Numbered from the stretch's first letter, positions 53,648-62,836 are shown. The stretch: DNA of 64,000 nt from Legionella donaldsonii (GCF_900452385.1 NZ_UGOA01000001.1:481501-545500), one strand, 5' to 3'. Notes: generated by a model from the letters alone, not told the origin. A program made the numbers and translations.

Positions 53648-53815
53648 TCATTCCTTCCTATTCTTTTTATGCTCATCGAAGAAACGTATAATATCATCTG
53701 GATCAAGTTTAAGGTCGGGAAACCGTTGTGTGCCTCCGGAAATATTCTTTAAATCCTCTTTTTTTACAGTTTCTTTATTTCTATTTTTTGAAGGTTGTTT
53801 TGAAGACTTTTTCAT
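53648..53815 (-). CDS. Double-glycine leader peptide, bacteriocin-like precursor C
   Basis: 55 residues, too short for ordinary gene finders. Leader of 28 residues starting MKKSSKQPSKN and ending KKEDLKNISGG; core of 27 residues starting TQRFPDLKLDPDD, ending DEHKKNRKE. No Cys. The leader is about two-thirds identical to that of peptide B, while the cores differ apart from a DL-DPDD-R-NR-type pattern. The 5' block (53824-53856) is also shared with peptide B. The ribosome site AGGA is nine bases upstream. It lies near an ABC exporter operon, but that exporter lacks a C39 peptidase and is divergent from the gene between them. Confidence 0.8.
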   Translation of the reverse strand: MKKSSKQPSKNRNKETVKKEDLKNISGGTQRFPDLKLDPDDIIRFFDEHKKNRKE

Positions 53816-53823
53816 GATGTTGT

Positions 53824-53856
53824 CCTATAAAAAGAAAGGTATTTTTTAATCATAGT
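53824..53856 (-). promoter_or_regulatory. Conserved upstream block of double-glycine peptide C
   Basis: On the minus strand CTATGATTAAAAAATACC then TTTCTTTTTATAGGA. Matches the block before peptide B at 28287-28319 with few changes over about 33 bases, including the TAT(T/G)AT hexamer at its start and TATAGGA at its end. Confidence 0.6.
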
Positions 53857-53923
53857 CTATATTCAACAAAGGCTGAGGCACTGGCCGCAATCGAGGTGCA
53901 CCTCTAGCAAGTTTTTGAGGCAT

Positions 53924-54529
53924 TCATCGTTTAAAATAATTCAAAACTCGGGAAGCGAATTTTATAACTTTAAATTCACGGGCTTTAAATACGGGGTCAA
54001 TAGGCGTTTGGAAGAGATGATTGGTGTAATTGGATAAGGTTTTTGCAGCGATAGCCAGTACAAGGTCAAGAATTTGTTTTTCCTGATACCCGGCATGAAT
54101 AAATTCTTCCACGCTTTTTGGCGAAGGGTTTCCGCGTGACCATAACATTTCGCGCGTAAACTCAATCAGTGTTTGCATTTTTTGATCAGGGACAGGGTTA
54201 TCATTTCGTATAGCATCGACTGTGTCCTGGGGAACTTTTGCCTGAAATTCGGCAGCAGTGGAATGGGCAGCGACACAATAATCACAGCCATTTTCATAAC
54301 TGATGACCAAAAAAATAATTTGTTGTTCAGCGGCTGAAAAACCTGAATGCCTGGTGAAATTATTATAAGCGTCCAAATAGGTTTGTAAAATTTCAGGGGC
54401 ATTGGCCATCGCCCTGAATAAATTGGGAATCATTTTTGCCTCAGTTTGAGAGCGCTCAAAAAGATCCTTAACCCAATCGGAAGAGGCTTTTTCAACGAGG
54501 GTTGCTTTCATGGTGTATTTTTCTGTCAT
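53924..54529 (-). CDS. AhpD-like / carboxymuconolactone decarboxylase-family protein
   Basis: 201 residues, all-helical. The catalytic AhpD motif ENGCDYCVAAH (ExxxCxxCxxxH) is intact, indicating thiol-disulfide alkylhydroperoxidase-type chemistry rather than decarboxylation. The extended N-terminus and C-terminus fit the uncharacterised 'peroxidase-related' branch. I start at the ATG at 54527-54529, six bases after AAGGGA; the ATG two codons earlier directly abuts that site. Confidence 0.94.
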   Translation of the reverse strand: MTEKYTMKATLVEKASSDWVKDLFERSQTEAKMIPNLFRAMANAPEILQTYLDAYNNFTRHSGFSAAEQQIIFLVISYENGCDYCVAAHSTAAEFQAKVPQDTVDAIRNDNPVPDQKMQTLIEFTREMLWSRGNPSPKSVEEFIHAGYQEKQILDLVLAIAAKTLSNYTNHLFQTPIDPVFKAREFKVIKFASRVLNYFKR

Positions 54530-54680
54530 ATCCATTCCCTTATTTAAGACACAAAAACCTGAAATTTATTAGCAAGGAAGGCAGACTACTCTATTATCAT
54601 GCCTGAAAGGGGTGATAATATTATCACCTCCCACACTCTCTATATTTAATGATAGCGTATCCTAACTGAGAGATAATGAC

Positions 54681-55325
54681 ATGGATGACAAAATTGTTCT
54701 AACCGGGTTGATTGGTTTAGTTGCGGCTGTTTTGGTTGGTACTGGAGAATTCTTACTTCACTTTACCAATCAGGGCTATGATTCCAAAATTCCTTATCAT
54801 TTTATGCTGGATATTTCTCGCAATCGCTTAACGGTCGGCCATTTTATTGCTGTATTAGCGGCGCCGTTGTATTTGGTTGGGTTTTGGCATCTTTATAAAA
54901 TGCTGGAGCCTGCGGGCGGTAATTTACCTTTAATTACGACCATGGTTATTGGTTATGGCTTTATAATGGGAATAATCTGGATAGGTTCACGGGCAATGAT
55001 TGGCTCTATTATTCAATCTAAAATTGGCCCATCCGATTTAGCTGCCCTCATTCAATCGTATCAACTCTATGATGAATCCTTACTGCAAATTATTCGTTTT
55101 ACCACCTTACTGGGGTCAGCAGGCTTTATTTACCTGGTCTTGAATGGCAATACCGCTTATCCGAACTGGATGTGGGTTTTTAATCCCATCTTCTTATTAG
55201 TATCGGTCTTTTTAATTTATTTGATTATACCTGCGGTTGGAAAGTACATCATGCCTATTGCTATGAACGTGACCTACACCATTTTTTTCGCACTTTCAAC
55301 CTACATTGCGTTTAGACTCAGATAA
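54681..55325 (+). CDS. Multi-pass membrane protein (DUF6796-like)
   Basis: 214 residues, about six membrane helices: LIGLVAAVLVGTGEFLLHF, LTVGHFIAVLAAPLYLVGFW, ITTMVIGYGFIMGIIWIGS, then three more near the C-terminus. The GEFLLHF and F-N-D-S loop recall the DUF6796 family; no function is known. The ATG follows GAGATAATGAC. Convergent with the CRTAC1-like gene. Confidence 0.85.
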   Translation: MDDKIVLTGLIGLVAAVLVGTGEFLLHFTNQGYDSKIPYHFMLDISRNRLTVGHFIAVLAAPLYLVGFWHLYKMLEPAGGNLPLITTMVIGYGFIMGIIWIGSRAMIGSIIQSKIGPSDLAALIQSYQLYDESLLQIIRFTTLLGSAGFIYLVLNGNTAYPNWMWVFNPIFLLVSVFLIYLIIPAVGKYIMPIAMNVTYTIFFALSTYIAFRLR

Positions 55326-55334
55326 CAAAATCGA

Positions 55335-55366
55335 ATGGATTCTGAACCAGATGATTCAGAATCCAT
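55335..55366. terminator. Perfect 12-bp stem hairpin between convergent genes
   Basis: ATGGATTCTGAA (55335-55346) and TTCAGAATCCAT (55355-55366), eight-base loop. Sits 9 bp past the membrane protein stop and 32 bp past the CRTAC1-like stop; likely shared terminator, without a clear T-run. Confidence 0.55.
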
Positions 55367-55398
55367 TGCATATAGAAGACAAAAGGATGTAAAAATTA

Positions 55399-57030
55399 TT
55401 ACATGGGAGACTCAGCCATCTCAAACTTAATCGTGCTGTTTATTGCAGGTGCTGAAATAATTTTTTCCTTGCCATTCATGTAATTTACCGTGAGCGACTC
55501 AACTTGTTGTTCGTTACCCAAACCAAAGAAAATTTGATTTCCCTGATAAGCGCATAAGCCTTGGGTAGGCACAAAAAACCGTGTTAACGTTTTGCCGTTT
55601 GTTAGTTTTAATTTTAAAACTGCCCCAAGTGCCTCTGGTGCATTAGGCATAATAACCTTGATATAATTATTATTTCCGCCCTGGTTAATAAATGCTTTCA
55701 AGGGACCCGCTAAATTGGTATAAACCAGATCAGCATAGCCGTTTCCACTGAAATCAGTACTCAATGGTGAAATGGCATAATAAGGATCTTCAGCGTTTGC
55801 CTGTTTTTCAATGGATGCATAGGTGTTATTGGGCAATTCCTTTAAAACGCGTCCGGGTAAGCGGAAAATCCAGTGTAGAGGAAACTGGACATAATTTTGG
55901 GCGATTACCAAATCTTGTTTGCCGTCGTTGGCGAAATCCTGAAAGAGAACGCCCCAGCCAAATTCGTAATCGGCAGTTTTAGTTTGTTTGGCCACGTCTT
56001 CAAATTGAAAATTGCCGCGATTCGCCAGAAAAATATTGTCCCTTAATAAGTACTGATTTTTGTTCAAATCGCCGCGTACAATGAAATTTGGAGGGGTTGA
56101 ACCGATATTCCACCAATAAAAAGGACCTATGTTACTAAAGAACAAATCGGGAAGCCCGTTGTTGTCATAATCGCCCACTGCAATACCCATGGGATAGGAG
56201 TAGACAGCCGAGGTGGGGTTGGGCATATTCTTAAAGGTTAAATTACCCATATTTTTATAAGTCCTGACTTGGCCGGTATCGTGTGCAACCACCAGGTCAA
56301 GTTCATTATCCCCATCTAAATCAACAAAGACGCCCTGAAACGTATTATGAATATAATCAAGTCCGGCTGCATCGGTTATATCGGTAAATGTATTGTCGCC
56401 ATTGTTTTTTAAAAGCAGGCTTTTAGCGCCATAGTTTTTCTTATTAAATATCGTTTGACCTTCTACATAAGCCGGTTTCAGGTACATTGCAATGTAAAGA
56501 TCAACCGTTCCTTTTTTCTGTAAATCGGCATGTGCAATAGAGATAGGAGCGAATCGTTCATCAATCGCGATATCAAGCTTCTTAACAGTAAAGACTCCTT
56601 GATTATTTTCATAAAAATAAATACCGCTGTCTCTGGCTACAAAGAGGTCGGGTAATTGATTCCCCGTTGCATCGACGGCGACGACGGCGTAGGTGGTATC
56701 ATTGGCTGGTTTGGTTAATCCGGCTTCGTTCGATACATCGATAAACTGGTTATTTCGATAAACAAACAATTTATCGGGCTGATTATAGCCGCCGCCTGCA
56801 AACAAATATTGTTCTCCCTTGCCAAGAAGATCGAAAATAGCTGCTCCCATAAATGGAAGGGAGTGATTCTTGTCATATTGATGAGTAAAACCCACATCCA
56901 CTTCCTTAAAGTGAGGAGTAGATTCGGTATAGGTTTGCTCCGGGTAGGGGTTGGTAGGCCAGGTAATTTTACGGAAAGTAATGGCGAGAACAAGAATGAT
57001 TAGGAGAGTGAAAATAATTTTCAAGATCAT
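55399..57030 (-). CDS. CRTAC1/FG-GAP-repeat surface protein
   Basis: 543 residues with an N-terminal membrane anchor (FTLLIILVLAITF). Repeated FG-GAP/VCBS blades with calcium-loop motifs: DATGNQLPDLFVARDSG, VDLDGDNELDLVVAHDTG, GDYDNNGLPDLFFSNIGP, DFANDGKQDLVIAQNY, DFSGNGYADLVYTNLAG. The C-terminal GNQIFFGLGNEQQVESLTVN is an ASPIC/UnbV-like segment. Fits the CRTAC1 family: an extracytoplasmic beta-propeller, role unknown. Confidence 0.9.
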   Translation of the reverse strand: MILKIIFTLLIILVLAITFRKITWPTNPYPEQTYTESTPHFKEVDVGFTHQYDKNHSLPFMGAAIFDLLGKGEQYLFAGGGYNQPDKLFVYRNNQFIDVSNEAGLTKPANDTTYAVVAVDATGNQLPDLFVARDSGIYFYENNQGVFTVKKLDIAIDERFAPISIAHADLQKKGTVDLYIAMYLKPAYVEGQTIFNKKNYGAKSLLLKNNGDNTFTDITDAAGLDYIHNTFQGVFVDLDGDNELDLVVAHDTGQVRTYKNMGNLTFKNMPNPTSAVYSYPMGIAVGDYDNNGLPDLFFSNIGPFYWWNIGSTPPNFIVRGDLNKNQYLLRDNIFLANRGNFQFEDVAKQTKTADYEFGWGVLFQDFANDGKQDLVIAQNYVQFPLHWIFRLPGRVLKELPNNTYASIEKQANAEDPYYAISPLSTDFSGNGYADLVYTNLAGPLKAFINQGGNNNYIKVIMPNAPEALGAVLKLKLTNGKTLTRFFVPTQGLCAYQGNQIFFGLGNEQQVESLTVNYMNGKEKIISAPAINSTIKFEMAESPM

Positions 57031-57150
57031 TTCAAGATCCTTCTACTTAGATCTAACTATGTAAATCTTAGTATTTAATGGAAAAAAATCAAATCAATAA
57101 TCGTTGGCAATCTGGAGAATAACCCAGGGTAGTTTAGTTGTGGAAATGAA

Positions 57151-57190
57151 TAGCTTGATTACGCTATGCTTCAGCAAGGCTTTGGGTGGA
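57151..57190. repeat. GATTACRCTATGC hairpin repeat, copy 2 (decayed)
   Basis: TAGCTTGATTACGCTATGC then TTCAGCAAGGCTTTGGGTGG; same order as copy 1 at 52511-52556 but the right arm no longer pairs. Confidence 0.5.
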
Positions 57191-57205
57191 CACGATGAAA
57201 ATTTT

Positions 57206-57249
57206 GGAGGAGGGCTTGAATTTTCCGCCCCGATTCAAGCTTTGTCCCC
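57206..57249. repeat. GGGCTTGA palindromic 3' element, copy 7
   Basis: GCTTGAAT (57214-57221) and ATTCAAGC (57233-57240) with GGAGGAG before and TTTGTCCCCC after. The loop is shortened (TTTCCGCCCCG) so orientation cannot be read. 14 bp past the stop of the CPBP protease gene (minus strand). Confidence 0.65.
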
Positions 57250-57262
57250 CTGATTTGTTCGA

Positions 57263-58093
57263 TTAGGGATGGGGTACTTTCATCAAGAGGTTCTCGTTAT
57301 ACTCCCCATCAGAACTCTTATGCGTGCTACTCACTAATCCCTTCCAAACTACGATCAAAACGACTCCCCAGAAAACAATATTTAAAACCCCAGCTTCACC
57401 CGCCATATAAATGTAATAAGGGTTTTTCACATTGAATTGATAGGAACAGATTTGCCAAGTGGCATTAGAGGCCGAGTGGAATAGGACGCACGGCCATAGG
57501 CTTTGGCTTTTCCAGCGGATCCAGCCTATTGCAAAGGACATTAGTACTATTGTGACTGTAAACAGTAAGGTGTTTATCAATAAATTGCCTTCTTCGTAAT
57601 AGGTGCCAGGAAAGATAAAGATAAAATGCCAAACAGCCCAGGTGATTCCAGTAAGAAAGAGGCCAGGTCGTAAGCCAAATAAGTTGATGAGCTTTGGTTG
57701 TAAAAACCCTCTCCACCCTATCTCTTCAGTCATTGCCCAAAGCAGAGGCCACATGAACATGAATAAAAAGGTGTGATAAATGACAGTATATGCGGGTAGT
57801 TTTAAATCCAATGAGAAATACCCTAAACGAGTTGCCAGTAGATAACTGGTTACAATCGCGGCAGCGGGTAAACTAATAGCAATGAGGTACCATTGCACGT
57901 TACCCAAGTTAAAAAGACCTAGCTCTTTAAATCCCACCATTTTCTGTCTAGACAAGAGAATCAGGCCTAGTACTACTACGGCAGGGGCAGCTTGTGAAAG
58001 CGCATTCGCTAAAATAGAGTTTGAACTGGTTAATAAAAAAGTTAATACGAAGGTCGTTACCGTAAAAGCGCTTATAATTTTTAGTTGATTCAT
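57263..58093 (-). CDS. CPBP-family intramembrane metalloprotease (CAAX protease-like)
   Basis: 276 residues, about eight membrane helices. Motif 1 MTEEIGWRGFLQ (EExxxR), motif 2 WAVWHFIFIF (His) and motif 3 HSASNATWQ are intact. Members process prenylated or peptide substrates; bacterial ones are linked to bacteriocin immunity or maturation in Firmicutes. No bacteriocin-like gene lies next to it (nearest is 3.4 kb away), so a link is speculative. Start ATG has CGGAGA upstream. Confidence 0.94.
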   Translation of the reverse strand: MNQLKIISAFTVTTFVLTFLLTSSNSILANALSQAAPAVVVLGLILLSRQKMVGFKELGLFNLGNVQWYLIAISLPAAAIVTSYLLATRLGYFSLDLKLPAYTVIYHTFLFMFMWPLLWAMTEEIGWRGFLQPKLINLFGLRPGLFLTGITWAVWHFIFIFPGTYYEEGNLLINTLLFTVTIVLMSFAIGWIRWKSQSLWPCVLFHSASNATWQICSYQFNVKNPYYIYMAGEAGVLNIVFWGVVLIVVWKGLVSSTHKSSDGEYNENLLMKVPHP

Positions 58094-58355
58094 GAATTCT
58101 CCGGACTCACATTCGATTAATTCAAGCTAAGAGAGCAAGGATTAACGCTCTGTAGTGATTCCTGAAAACAGTGGCTTTTTCCGGATAATCACCGCAAAGT
58201 AATAAGATTATTGAGCATTTTTGGGGTTTTTAAATGCACGTTATAAGTGCTGATAGAAGGAACGGCAATCAACTACCAGCTGACTACAATTAAACTGCGC
58301 TCATACTAGACGATTTCGCGTCTATTTTTCAATGGCTAGTTGGCAAGAAAACTCG
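58094..58355. other. Intergenic with a small hairpin
   Basis: TAGACG (58307-58312) and CGTCTA (58319-58324), six-base loop, then TTTTT on the plus strand: terminator-like, but no plus-strand gene ends here; perhaps it serves the ankyrin-like gene whose stop is 30 bp away on the other strand. Confidence 0.4.
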
Positions 58356-59513
58356 TTATTTCCTCTGTGTTATCCCCATGCTTGCAGTTTGGGTGCGAAT
58401 TTCTTGCATCAGTAACCGACGTTCATACGATTGATTTTTAGCAAAAAAAGTATACAAAGAGGCATTATTTGCTTTATCGGCCGAGGTAGTTACTACAAAA
58501 TCATGCAAGAAACCAATATCGCGCTCACTCCTACACCATGCACCGACTGGCATATCGGGCACCAGTAAATTTAAACCATTCGCAATTAATATCTTCATGG
58601 TTTGCTCGGTATACTCTGTTTTCCTTAAAGAAAAAAGGGGGGGTAATCCTTTCCTATTGGGGCTATTAAGGTAGGGGCGCATTAGTTTATGTCCCAATAG
58701 CTCCGGAACGTGTAATTGTTTAGATGCAAGGACATGATGCATGATAGTGTCACCAAATGTATTGATGCAGGCAAGCGGTAAATGCTTGCCTTGTACGCTA
58801 TTGAGCAGAGCAATTAAAATATCAGGACTATTAATACAAGTTAAACTGGATTCGTTATATTTTTCTGGATCATAGGCAAATACGTCACATCCCTCACTAA
58901 TGAGGTAATTGAGTGTTGAATAATCGTAGTGTTTATCATAACTACTCTTGATAAGCCATTGATCTCCAATACGGTAGCCGTAGGGCGCTTGATAGACAAC
59001 TAATCGATGATTAATTTGTAATTTAAGTAATAGTGTTTCTATAGTCGGCGGTTCTTTGTTTGCGACAAAAAATAGAAGTGCCAGCAAAATATCAACGTGA
59101 GTTTTGAATGGATCAAATGACTCCGGTGTTGGAAACAAAATTTTTAAGGCAAGCCACTGTTTCTCAATTAATTGAGGTGAACTATTTGTATTAGTCGTTA
59201 GCAAGCAGGGCCCTAACAACCCTTTTTGTAAGAGCGTTTGACGGACTTCCGAACTATTGATTAAGGCGCTGATATCGCGATCATCGCGATACAAAAGAAA
59301 CTCATCAATTAACGCTCTACACCATACATCGCTTTCATGACGATTTTGGATAAGCTTGGCTATCTTATTAATTGGCTCCTTTTTGACTACCTCTTTTATT
59401 TTATTTTTGTCGTATGGTGTTAATTCATCTTTTCCAAACATTATCATTCCATGAATAAAACAGGCATTATAGAAAGTTGGCTGGTGAATAGAAACGGCAG
59501 GACTAACTCTCAT
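58356..59513 (-). CDS. Ankyrin-repeat-like protein; effector candidate
   Basis: 385 residues, no signal peptide. Ankyrin-like helix-loop-helix units are visible in the second half: LNYLISEGCDVFAYDP, SPDILIALLN, NTFGDTIMHHVLASKQ, LNSPNRKGLPPLFSLRKTE and MKILIANGLNLLVPD, so probably three to four degenerate repeats at about residues 200-335. The N-terminal 190 residues are helical with no recognised domain. Two starts are possible: the ATG at 59511 with no ribosome site, or MFGKDEL about 24 codons later with GGA seven bases upstream. Ankyrin proteins are a large Legionella effector class; placement there is inference. Confidence 0.8.
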   Translation of the reverse strand: MRVSPAVSIHQPTFYNACFIHGMIMFGKDELTPYDKNKIKEVVKKEPINKIAKLIQNRHESDVWCRALIDEFLLYRDDRDISALINSSEVRQTLLQKGLLGPCLLTTNTNSSPQLIEKQWLALKILFPTPESFDPFKTHVDILLALLFFVANKEPPTIETLLLKLQINHRLVVYQAPYGYRIGDQWLIKSSYDKHYDYSTLNYLISEGCDVFAYDPEKYNESSLTCINSPDILIALLNSVQGKHLPLACINTFGDTIMHHVLASKQLHVPELLGHKLMRPYLNSPNRKGLPPLFSLRKTEYTEQTMKILIANGLNLLVPDMPVGAWCRSERDIGFLHDFVVTTSADKANNASLYTFFAKNQSYERRLLMQEIRTQTASMGITQRK

Positions 59514-59604
59514 GGATACAATAATGAAAACAGTAAATTGGTAGAGGGAGTAACAATGAGATTAACAGGCAAAGATGTCATGCATGCCAATACCACGCAA
59601 TAAC

Positions 59605-60327
59605 TCATCTTTTACCTACTGGCATTATATAAAGAGGGGTTTCTTCTTTAGGAAGTGCAAGTATTGCTCTAAAAGCGGGCTCATCCAAAGCCCCTATGAT
59701 AACGGTTCCAAGCCCTAGAGCGGTGACTTGTAAGCACACGTTTTGTGCCGCATGTCCAATTTCCATATGCACATATTGCTTGCCGCGATTGCCATATTTC
59801 TTTGTAGTTCTGGCATACACAGCAGTCATTACTAGATTAACTGGTGCAAATTTTATCGCATTTTGCTGCAGAGCGGCTGCTGTTAACGCGGTTCGCTTAT
59901 CGCCTTTGACCATGAGTTGTAGCGCATGTTCTGCTGGTAAATAATGATAGACCCCCGTCGGTAAACCACGAACGTTGCCACTAACCAAGTAAATTTCCAA
60001 GGGGTACAATGCACCTGCGGAAGGTGCTGTACGAAATCCCTCTGGCGAAGTGATACCTTGTGCCGCCCAGAGTAATTGTGATACTTGCTGCAACGTTATA
60101 GCATCCTCTTTATATTGTCTTATCGACCGGCGCTGTTTGAGTGCTTGTTCAAGGGAGGTGGTACTGTCATAAAGGGGGGCGGGCAATTTTATTTTGGTCT
60201 CAGCGGTCACTCGTGAGGAAGGACTTGGTTTATTAATCTCTGGTATAAACAGACTTAAAATCATCATTCCCGCAATGACAAAGAATAGTATCCAAAGCTT
60301 TTTCCTTGAACTATTAGTCCAGTGCAT
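59605..60327 (-). CDS. Membrane-anchored SagB-type nitroreductase-fold protein
   Basis: 240 residues. N-terminal anchor (KLWILFFVIAGMMILSLF), then a SagB/ThcOx-like flavin oxidoreductase domain: SLEQALKQRRSIRQY, LSQLLWAAQGI-type helix, RTAPSAGALYPLEIYLVSG, GVYHYLPAEHAL, MEIGHAAQNVCLQVTALGL and MPVGKR. SagB domains bind FMN and in thiazole/oxazole peptide pathways dehydrogenate azolines, but stand-alone anchored versions like this are common and uncharacterised. No YcaO cyclase is in the window. Good AAGGGAAA ribosome site. Confidence 0.92.
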   Translation of the reverse strand: MHWTNSSRKKLWILFFVIAGMMILSLFIPEINKPSPSSRVTAETKIKLPAPLYDSTTSLEQALKQRRSIRQYKEDAITLQQVSQLLWAAQGITSPEGFRTAPSAGALYPLEIYLVSGNVRGLPTGVYHYLPAEHALQLMVKGDKRTALTAAALQQNAIKFAPVNLVMTAVYARTTKKYGNRGKQYVHMEIGHAAQNVCLQVTALGLGTVIIGALDEPAFRAILALPKEETPLYIMPVGKR

Positions 60328-60436
60328 ATCTATTTCCCTTAGATGATGTTGTCAGCAAAATCTGAAATATTATTGCCTTGACTTATTTTTGACAGACGAC
60401 TGACCAATTAACCGCCTGTAAAACACGCCCTCGTGT

Positions 60437-62836
60437 TCACAAACTCACATGATTTTCTTGCGCTAACCATTCTTTGATTTCACGCTGAGAATCGTTAATC
60501 ACCTGAATTAATTGATGGTATAATTGTTCTAGCTTGTGAGTGTGGCCCGCTTTATGATAACGCTCTAAATACTGACAAGCATATTTAAGTCGAATTGTTC
60601 CACAATAAACTGCGCCGCTTTTAAGCTTATGGGCTAAATCTTCAATCTTATCCCAGTTTTGCTCATTATAGGCGCTTTGAATTTTTAGTGAATCTCCAGG
60701 AAGTTCCTGATTTAACATCAATGAAAGCAACTCTCGAAGTACATCTTCATTACCAAGATTAGTTATACCTGTTTCCAGATCAAACAGTGGATAATGATCT
60801 AGAAGAAAGAGTTCGTCTTCTGTTTCAGGCAAATCGACGCCTAACGTTTTAGTTTTTTGTATGTTGCATGATTTAATAAATTGATTGATTACCGTTTGTA
60901 ATGTTGCTAATTGAATTGGTTTACTGATGACCATATTCATGCCTGCCTGTAAGGATTCTGGCTTGGCAGCTATTAAGCCATGTGCGGTTAAGCCGACAAT
61001 AGGGATAGAGGGTAGACTATTGTCAGTTTCCCACTTGCGGATGGCTCGAGCTAACTCGTTACCTGACATGCCAGGTAAGCCAATATCCGTAAGAATTAAA
61101 TCAAAATGTTGAGAGGTAGCTAGTTTAAAGGCTTTTTCACCATCCGTCGCTGAAACAAAGCGACAACCCGTTTGTTGCGTAATGGTTTCTACAATTTTCA
61201 AAGCAATTAAATTGTCTTCTACCAATAAGAGGTAAGGCGAGTCGCTATCAGCGGGCAGCTCTAAACTAGAGTTTGAGGGTTGAATGTTGATCGGTTCTTT
61301 TGAAGAGGAGGTATTGGCAGGTTGAATAGGCTCAGAAATAACGGCATCTTCTTTTTTTCCGATAGCCATCGATAAGGTGAAATAAAAGGTAGTTCCCTTT
61401 CCTTCCTCGCTTTCTAATTGAATTTTGCCGCCTAGAAGAGAAACGTACTTTTCAACAATGTGTAATCCCACGCCATGGCCATGATATTCTCCTTTATAAG
61501 AAGGGGAGATGCGATAAAATCGTTCAAAAACCTTGGATTGTAATTCTTTAGGAATACCAGTGCCTGTATCCGTGATTCTAAAATCAAGCTCTATGCGTTC
61601 ATTAGTCTTTGAACGCTGGGAAATGCCTATTAGGACGCGTCCATTTTCTGTAAATTTTATTGCGTTACCCACTAAGTTAAGTAGAATCCGGTGTAATTTA
61701 AACCGATCTGAGACAAGAAACTGAGGGATTTGTTGATCAATTTTCACCTCTAAATTTAAGTTTTTCTGGTAGATCATAGGCTGTTCCAGCCGAACAATAC
61801 CTTCAATACTTTGGCGAAGATCGAACGTTTCCTGATGGATATCTTCTTCACTGACCTGTTCAGCAGAAACGACATCTAAAACGCCATTAAGTAATTTTAA
61901 TAATTGCTCACCACTTTCATTAACCCAACGTGCATACTGTTTTTCTTGAGGATTACCGGCACCTTCTTCCAGGAACTTGGACATCCCAATAATACCACTT
62001 AAGGGTGTACGGATATCATGACTCATGTTTGCTATAAATTCTGTTTTTGCCTGATTAGCCGTCTCGGCTAATAGTCTCGCTTCTTTTAAAGCCGTGATAT
62101 CGACCGAAATTCCTGCAACCCCCACTACTTTACCTGTATTATCTCGCAGTGGGACGCGACTTGTTAAAAGGTTTAACACGGTATTGTTAATATGAGGAAT
62201 AGGGGGATCTTCAATACCAAAAATGGGCTGACCTGTCGTCATAACGTGTAGATCATCATTTTTTAATTTTTCAGCAAGACCATTAGGCCAATTGCATAAC
62301 ACTGCAAGCTCCTCATAGGATTTTCCTTTGAACTGCTCACGAGTCATGTTTAGCATAGATAATACATTTTGGTTGCAGCCTAACATTAAGCAATCTTTAT
62401 CCATCCAGTAAACATTACACGGCATATTCTCAATAAGGGTTTCCAAGCGAAATATTTCGTTATGCTGTTTTTTAATTTCATAATTAGTTGTTTGCAAAAT
62501 TAGGAAATTGGTATCATTAATTTTGATTCGCTCAATAAGCCATGTCAGACTGAGTTCCTCTCCTGCATTCGCGGGAATGGAGTGAATTAAGTTCGCGCCC
62601 AAAAAACGCTGCCAGTCCTGTTTGGAAAAACAATTTTTAGTAGATTGAAGACAGAATTCATTAAACGATTTACCTAGCGCTTCCGCTGCTGGGCAATTAA
62701 ATAATTTTTCAGCTATGGGATTATAAATCACAATCCTCGATTCATGGTCTAAAAGAATGATGGCTTCCTGACTATGCGCCACGAGAAACTGCGCGAGTTG
62801 ATTATGAATAATTAAGTCGTTGTGATCGATTTTCAC
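60437..62836 (-). CDS. Hybrid histidine kinase (PAS-PAS-HisKA-HATPase-REC-HPt)
   Basis: 799 residues. Two PAS domains (about 15-120 and 135-255), then HisKA with phosphoacceptor His in ANMSHDIRTPLSGIIG (about 274), HATPase with GNAIKFTENG, ITDTGTGIP and YHGHGVGLHIV, a receiver with Asp in LILTDIGLPGMSG (about 583) and SKPI Lys, and a C-terminal HPt with AHKLKSGAVYCG (His about 735). Such ArcB/LuxN-type architecture passes phosphate internally to HPt and on to an external regulator, perhaps a stand-alone receiver such as the one at 6.3 kb. No membrane segment, so it is cytosolic. Starts at GTG 62836, divergent from the synthetase gene. Confidence 0.96.
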   Translation of the reverse strand: MKIDHNDLIIHNQLAQFLVAHSQEAIILLDHESRIVIYNPIAEKLFNCPAAEALGKSFNEFCLQSTKNCFSKQDWQRFLGANLIHSIPANAGEELSLTWLIERIKINDTNFLILQTTNYEIKKQHNEIFRLETLIENMPCNVYWMDKDCLMLGCNQNVLSMLNMTREQFKGKSYEELAVLCNWPNGLAEKLKNDDLHVMTTGQPIFGIEDPPIPHINNTVLNLLTSRVPLRDNTGKVVGVAGISVDITALKEARLLAETANQAKTEFIANMSHDIRTPLSGIIGMSKFLEEGAGNPQEKQYARWVNESGEQLLKLLNGVLDVVSAEQVSEEDIHQETFDLRQSIEGIVRLEQPMIYQKNLNLEVKIDQQIPQFLVSDRFKLHRILLNLVGNAIKFTENGRVLIGISQRSKTNERIELDFRITDTGTGIPKELQSKVFERFYRISPSYKGEYHGHGVGLHIVEKYVSLLGGKIQLESEEGKGTTFYFTLSMAIGKKEDAVISEPIQPANTSSSKEPINIQPSNSSLELPADSDSPYLLLVEDNLIALKIVETITQQTGCRFVSATDGEKAFKLATSQHFDLILTDIGLPGMSGNELARAIRKWETDNSLPSIPIVGLTAHGLIAAKPESLQAGMNMVISKPIQLATLQTVINQFIKSCNIQKTKTLGVDLPETEDELFLLDHYPLFDLETGITNLGNEDVLRELLSLMLNQELPGDSLKIQSAYNEQNWDKIEDLAHKLKSGAVYCGTIRLKYACQYLERYHKAGHTHKLEQLYHQLIQVINDSQREIKEWLAQENHVSL

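Noticed and set aside
59605-60327. SagB-like gene plus leader peptides as a thiazole/oxazole peptide cluster
   Set aside because: No YcaO cyclase, peptides lie 6-40 kb away, and two of three cores have no Cys. Not supported by position.
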